Assembly: GCF_000189635.1 (NCBI RefSeq)
Contig: NW_002476290.1
Coordinates: 212,252 to 276,251, forward strand
Length of the DNA stretch: 64,000 nt
Source of the DNA: Tetrahymena thermophila SB210
Lineage: Eukaryota; Ciliophora; Oligohymenophorea; Hymenostomatida; Tetrahymenidae
Reading direction: 5' to 3'
A program made the translations under genes and the position numbers. Position 1 is the first letter of the stretch. The number at the start of each line of letters is the position of its first letter. This document shows, piece by piece, positions 61,196 to 64,000 of the stretch. Under the pieces are notes generated by a model. That model was not told where the DNA came from. It saw only the letters and a program-made list of their open reading frames with translations, and searched no databases.

Positions 61196-63081
61196 GTATT
61201 TTATTTAAGGTTTTTGAACTAAGTTTAAAAAGATAGTAAGAGGTTATTCAGAGTTTCTCAAACAAAAGCTTTAGAAATTAAACCTTTCGGCTTTGATTCG
61301 AGTATTTAATTAGGAATTTCTTTTTTATTAGTTGAAAAAGTAAAAGAGTTAATGGAGTGTTTCTAAAAGACTTTTTAAATAAAATCATAATCAGTCAAAG
61401 CTTATATCGAAGTAAGTAATTCAAATGAGCTAGGAAATATTACAATAAAGTTTTATAAGTTCACCAGAAACAATTTGAATCTTTTATTTTCTTCTTATTT
61501 TAAAATTAGAAACTGTATAACAACTTCGACAAAACAAATGAATATAATATTTATTCTAACATCTATTGAAGAATCATTTATGATTTTATCAAAATGGATG
61601 AAGAAGTCAAAAAAATTTAATCAAAAGCTTTAGAATTCAAACCAAAATTATTTTAAGCATTCTTTTATTAGAAGTGGGATCAATGAATGAAAATATTGAA
61701 AAAGAAGCTGTAACCTTTTTATTGAAAGTTTATGATATTTTTTCAAATTATTTTCAAATAAATAAATAAATAAATTAGTAGGATTATTTCATTTATAAAA
61801 TGGAAAATAATATTAGGCAAAATAAATGCTATTTTTAGTATTTCTTATTAAATCAACCCTCAAGATTATAAATAATAAAATGATATTCTTATATAACTTT
61901 AGTTAAGCTGAAACTTCAAAGCAAAATTATTAACATTTATACTTTTTATCTATTTGTTTCAATTTTTTTATTTGTTAAAATTATTTTTTTTAAGTTTTAA
62001 CTGGAATCATATTAAGAAAAAAGAAGTGTATCAATTTTTAAAATTCTTATTTTTTCTAAAAAATATTTTTCGTACCCAATCTCTAACTAAATATTTATTC
62101 TTCATTTTCTTTATTAAAAATATATAATAAAATCCTTTTTAATACATTAGATTAGATAAATCAATCAATCAATCAATCAATCATATTGTTAATTAAAATA
62201 TAAGAAAAATAGTCAATTACTTTAAAATAGATGGCGAAATAAAAAATATATCAACCAAAAGCTCTTTGTTGATTAATCAAAAAGATTATATTGAAAACAT
62301 TTTAGCAGATCAATCATCTCAAGTACTACTTATTTCGAATTTAGAAGATAGGTGCATATATGCGATTAAGGGAAATTAAGCTTAAATAAATGATGATTGT
62401 GCTTTTGCAATAAATATGGACTAATATCAACTTTAAAAATCATTTTTGGAGTTATTGTTTTTACCCTTTTACAGAAAAGTAAAAAAAAAATAAATAACAC
62501 TTACTTTAGCTAAAGATTTAGCAAAAATTTAGAATGCGAATTGAGTAGTAACCTAACAAAATTCGAAAATTCTTCCTTTTTTTGTCTGAAAAAGTATGTT
62601 TAAGTTTAGAAAAACTATGTTTTCAACCTCTTGCAAAAATGGAAAAAAGGAGTAGCAATCTCACAATTTGAATTTAAGGTAAATACTGTTTATGGTTTTA
62701 TATTATGATTAATTCTAAATTTAATAAAAAAATAGGCTTAAGCAAGTTTAAAATCTCTATTATTTCCTAAATAAGCCATTTTTATTGCTGAGAAATAAAT
62801 AAATAGATGAAGAATATATATCTACCATTATTATAGAAAAAAAGCAAGCAAAGATAAATTATTTTATTTATTTTAGTTGGCTTTACAAAATAAAGCTTAA
62901 TCATATAAAATATTTAAAAGATTTTAATAAAATAACTCTAAAAATATTCTTTCTAGCTTCATTTTAGCATGCTTAGATACTTAAAAAAGCCTTCCTCAGA
63001 ATTATAGTTAAAATCCAAGTTTGAAAAAAGTTGAAAAAGGTGTTGAGATATCAGCGAAAAAGAATTTCCATAAAAAATAAT
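61196..63081 (+). pseudogene. Gene-like region with interrupted frames, product unknown
   Basis: Several plus-strand stretches have real-protein composition under the ciliate code. These are 61208-61411, containing QTKALEIKPFGFDSSIQLG and LLVEKVKELMECFQKTFQ and ending at a good GTAAGT donor; ~61600-61760, with VGSMNENIEKEAVTFLLKVY; ~62228-62480, with INQKDYIENILADQSSQVLL; and ~62877-63081, with LSSFILACLDTQKSLPQNY. Between them are in-frame TGAs (for example at ~61567) and an apparent frame change near 61640 that I could not resolve with plausible introns. KALEIKP and KALEFKP recur, suggesting an internal repeat. It may be a decayed gene or an active multi-exon gene whose introns I misjudged. 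No family recognised. Confidence 0.4.
62158..62184. repeat. (TCAA)n microsatellite
   Basis: About six tandem TCAA tetranucleotides inside the gene-like region, most likely intronic. Confidence 0.8.
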
Positions 63082-64000
63082 GTTAATAATATAATTCTAA
63101 GTAATTAATGCATATATATATTTATGCTTTTAAACATTATTTAGAAGTTTTTATTAATCATATTTACTGCTTTTTAAAAATAAAATAAAGCTTCATTCAT
63201 TCGTATGATTCTTTTTAATATACTTAGTGAAATTTAATATTCTATTTATTTTTCCCCCCTCATTTACTATTAATAATTTAAAATGTTATTTTGAAATAAA
63301 AATAAATTAAATTATTTATTAATTATAATTATATTATAATACATATATATATACATTAAATTTTTTAATAAATAAATAAAAAAATATATTTCATAAAAAG
63401 TGGAATACAAACCATGAAATTTTTGTATGGCATCTTGCTATATTAGAAATATTATAAATATTCCCAAAATTACAAAACTAAAACAGAAAAATCTACTTAT
63501 AAACGTTATTCTTATAAAATTTAAGAACATTAACAACTAGAATTTTTTCAAATAGGACTAAATAAATAACTGACCATCTCTAATTCTTACTATATATATT
63601 TTTAAGCGTTTGTTTTAAATACAAATATTAAAGAAATATTAAGTTTAAATAGTGAATGTTAAATTAATTTTTCTGTGATATCTCTTCATAAAACCAAATT
63701 ATAAATTTATATTTGATAATTAATTCATTATTATATTTATTTGTTCTTTTTATCCATTTATAATTAATTAATAAATTAATCAAATTTAATAAATTGCTAT
63801 TCAATATTTTTGAAAAATAAATAAATGATATAATAGATTAAAAAATATAACTAATTAGAAGAAGTAATTATTAATTTTTATATTAATATCCTTTAAATTT
63901 ATTTTAATTTATAAAAAAAGTTTTTAAGGTCTTCACATTTACCTCATTAGATTCTACATAAAGCTCTGAGGTATATTTAATTAAAAGATATTATTTTTAA
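63082..64000. other. AT-rich right end of the window
   Basis: No gene, telomere or repeat recognised in the last ~0.9 kb. Confidence 0.4.

Noticed and set aside
1-64000. Abundant in-frame TAA/TAG as evidence of pseudogenes
   Set aside because: They fall at Gln positions of conserved domains (USP, synthetases, RCC1), so they are sense codons in the ciliate code.

Overview
The window is nuclear DNA of a ciliate, most likely a Tetrahymena-like oligohymenophorean macronuclear chromosome. It is extremely AT-rich. Every convincing gene reads through many TAA and TAG codons as glutamine and ends only at TGA. Introns are AT-rich and have GT..AG ends. Intergenic stretches of 0.6 to 2 kb are almost pure A/T. 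I found no telomere repeat, CRISPR array, rRNA or intact transposon. With the standard code nearly every gene here looks like shattered ORFs, so I translated by hand with the ciliate code.

Layout, left to right: a truncated coiled-coil/RCC1-repeat protein (1-3288, +); a cyclic-nucleotide-binding-type K+ channel with a zinc knuckle (3896-8965, -); a small secreted protein (9873-10477, +), then three tandem ~206-bp repeats; an unrecognised charged Gln-rich protein (11526-12863, -); a leucine-rich-repeat-like protein (14001-15449, -); a ~198-bp tandem repeat whose last unit carries an inverted segment (16.2-17.3 kb); a ubiquitin-specific protease with a predicted acylated N-terminus (18876-21456, +); an HN1/Jupiter-like low-complexity protein (22545-23754, +); a coiled-coil/WD40 protein (24905-26425, -); and a seven-exon, probably mitochondrial, 473-residue membrane protein (27381-30135, +).

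The second half holds glutaminyl-tRNA synthetase with a presequence-like N-terminus (33186-36391, -), with a stray copy of its 3' end at 31.2-31.4 kb; a leishmanolysin-type metalloprotease (37475-39574, +); histidyl-tRNA synthetase (40287-42591, -) with an unknown gene just upstream on the same strand (42665-43909, -); two identical tRNA-Lys(CTT) genes (46.1-46.4 kb, -); an ARF-like GTPase with a degenerate switch region (46971-47531, +); four tandem intronless DUF3472-type genes (49.3-59.5 kb, -); and a gene-like but interrupted region (61.2-63.1 kb, +).

The genes do not form an operon or one obvious system. Two themes stand out. One is translation: GlnRS, HisRS and tRNA-Lys, with GlnRS especially relevant in a genome that reassigned UAA/UAG to Gln. 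The other is the local four-gene DUF3472 family. Single-exon coordinates (11526-12863, 14001-15449, 24905-26425, 46971-47531 and the DUF3472 genes) divide exactly by three. Exon sums for the secreted protein, the HN1-like gene, the mitochondrial candidate, the metalloprotease and the 42.7-kb unknown gene also close in frame. Exon boundaries in the RCC1, K+ channel, GlnRS and HisRS genes are only approximate.
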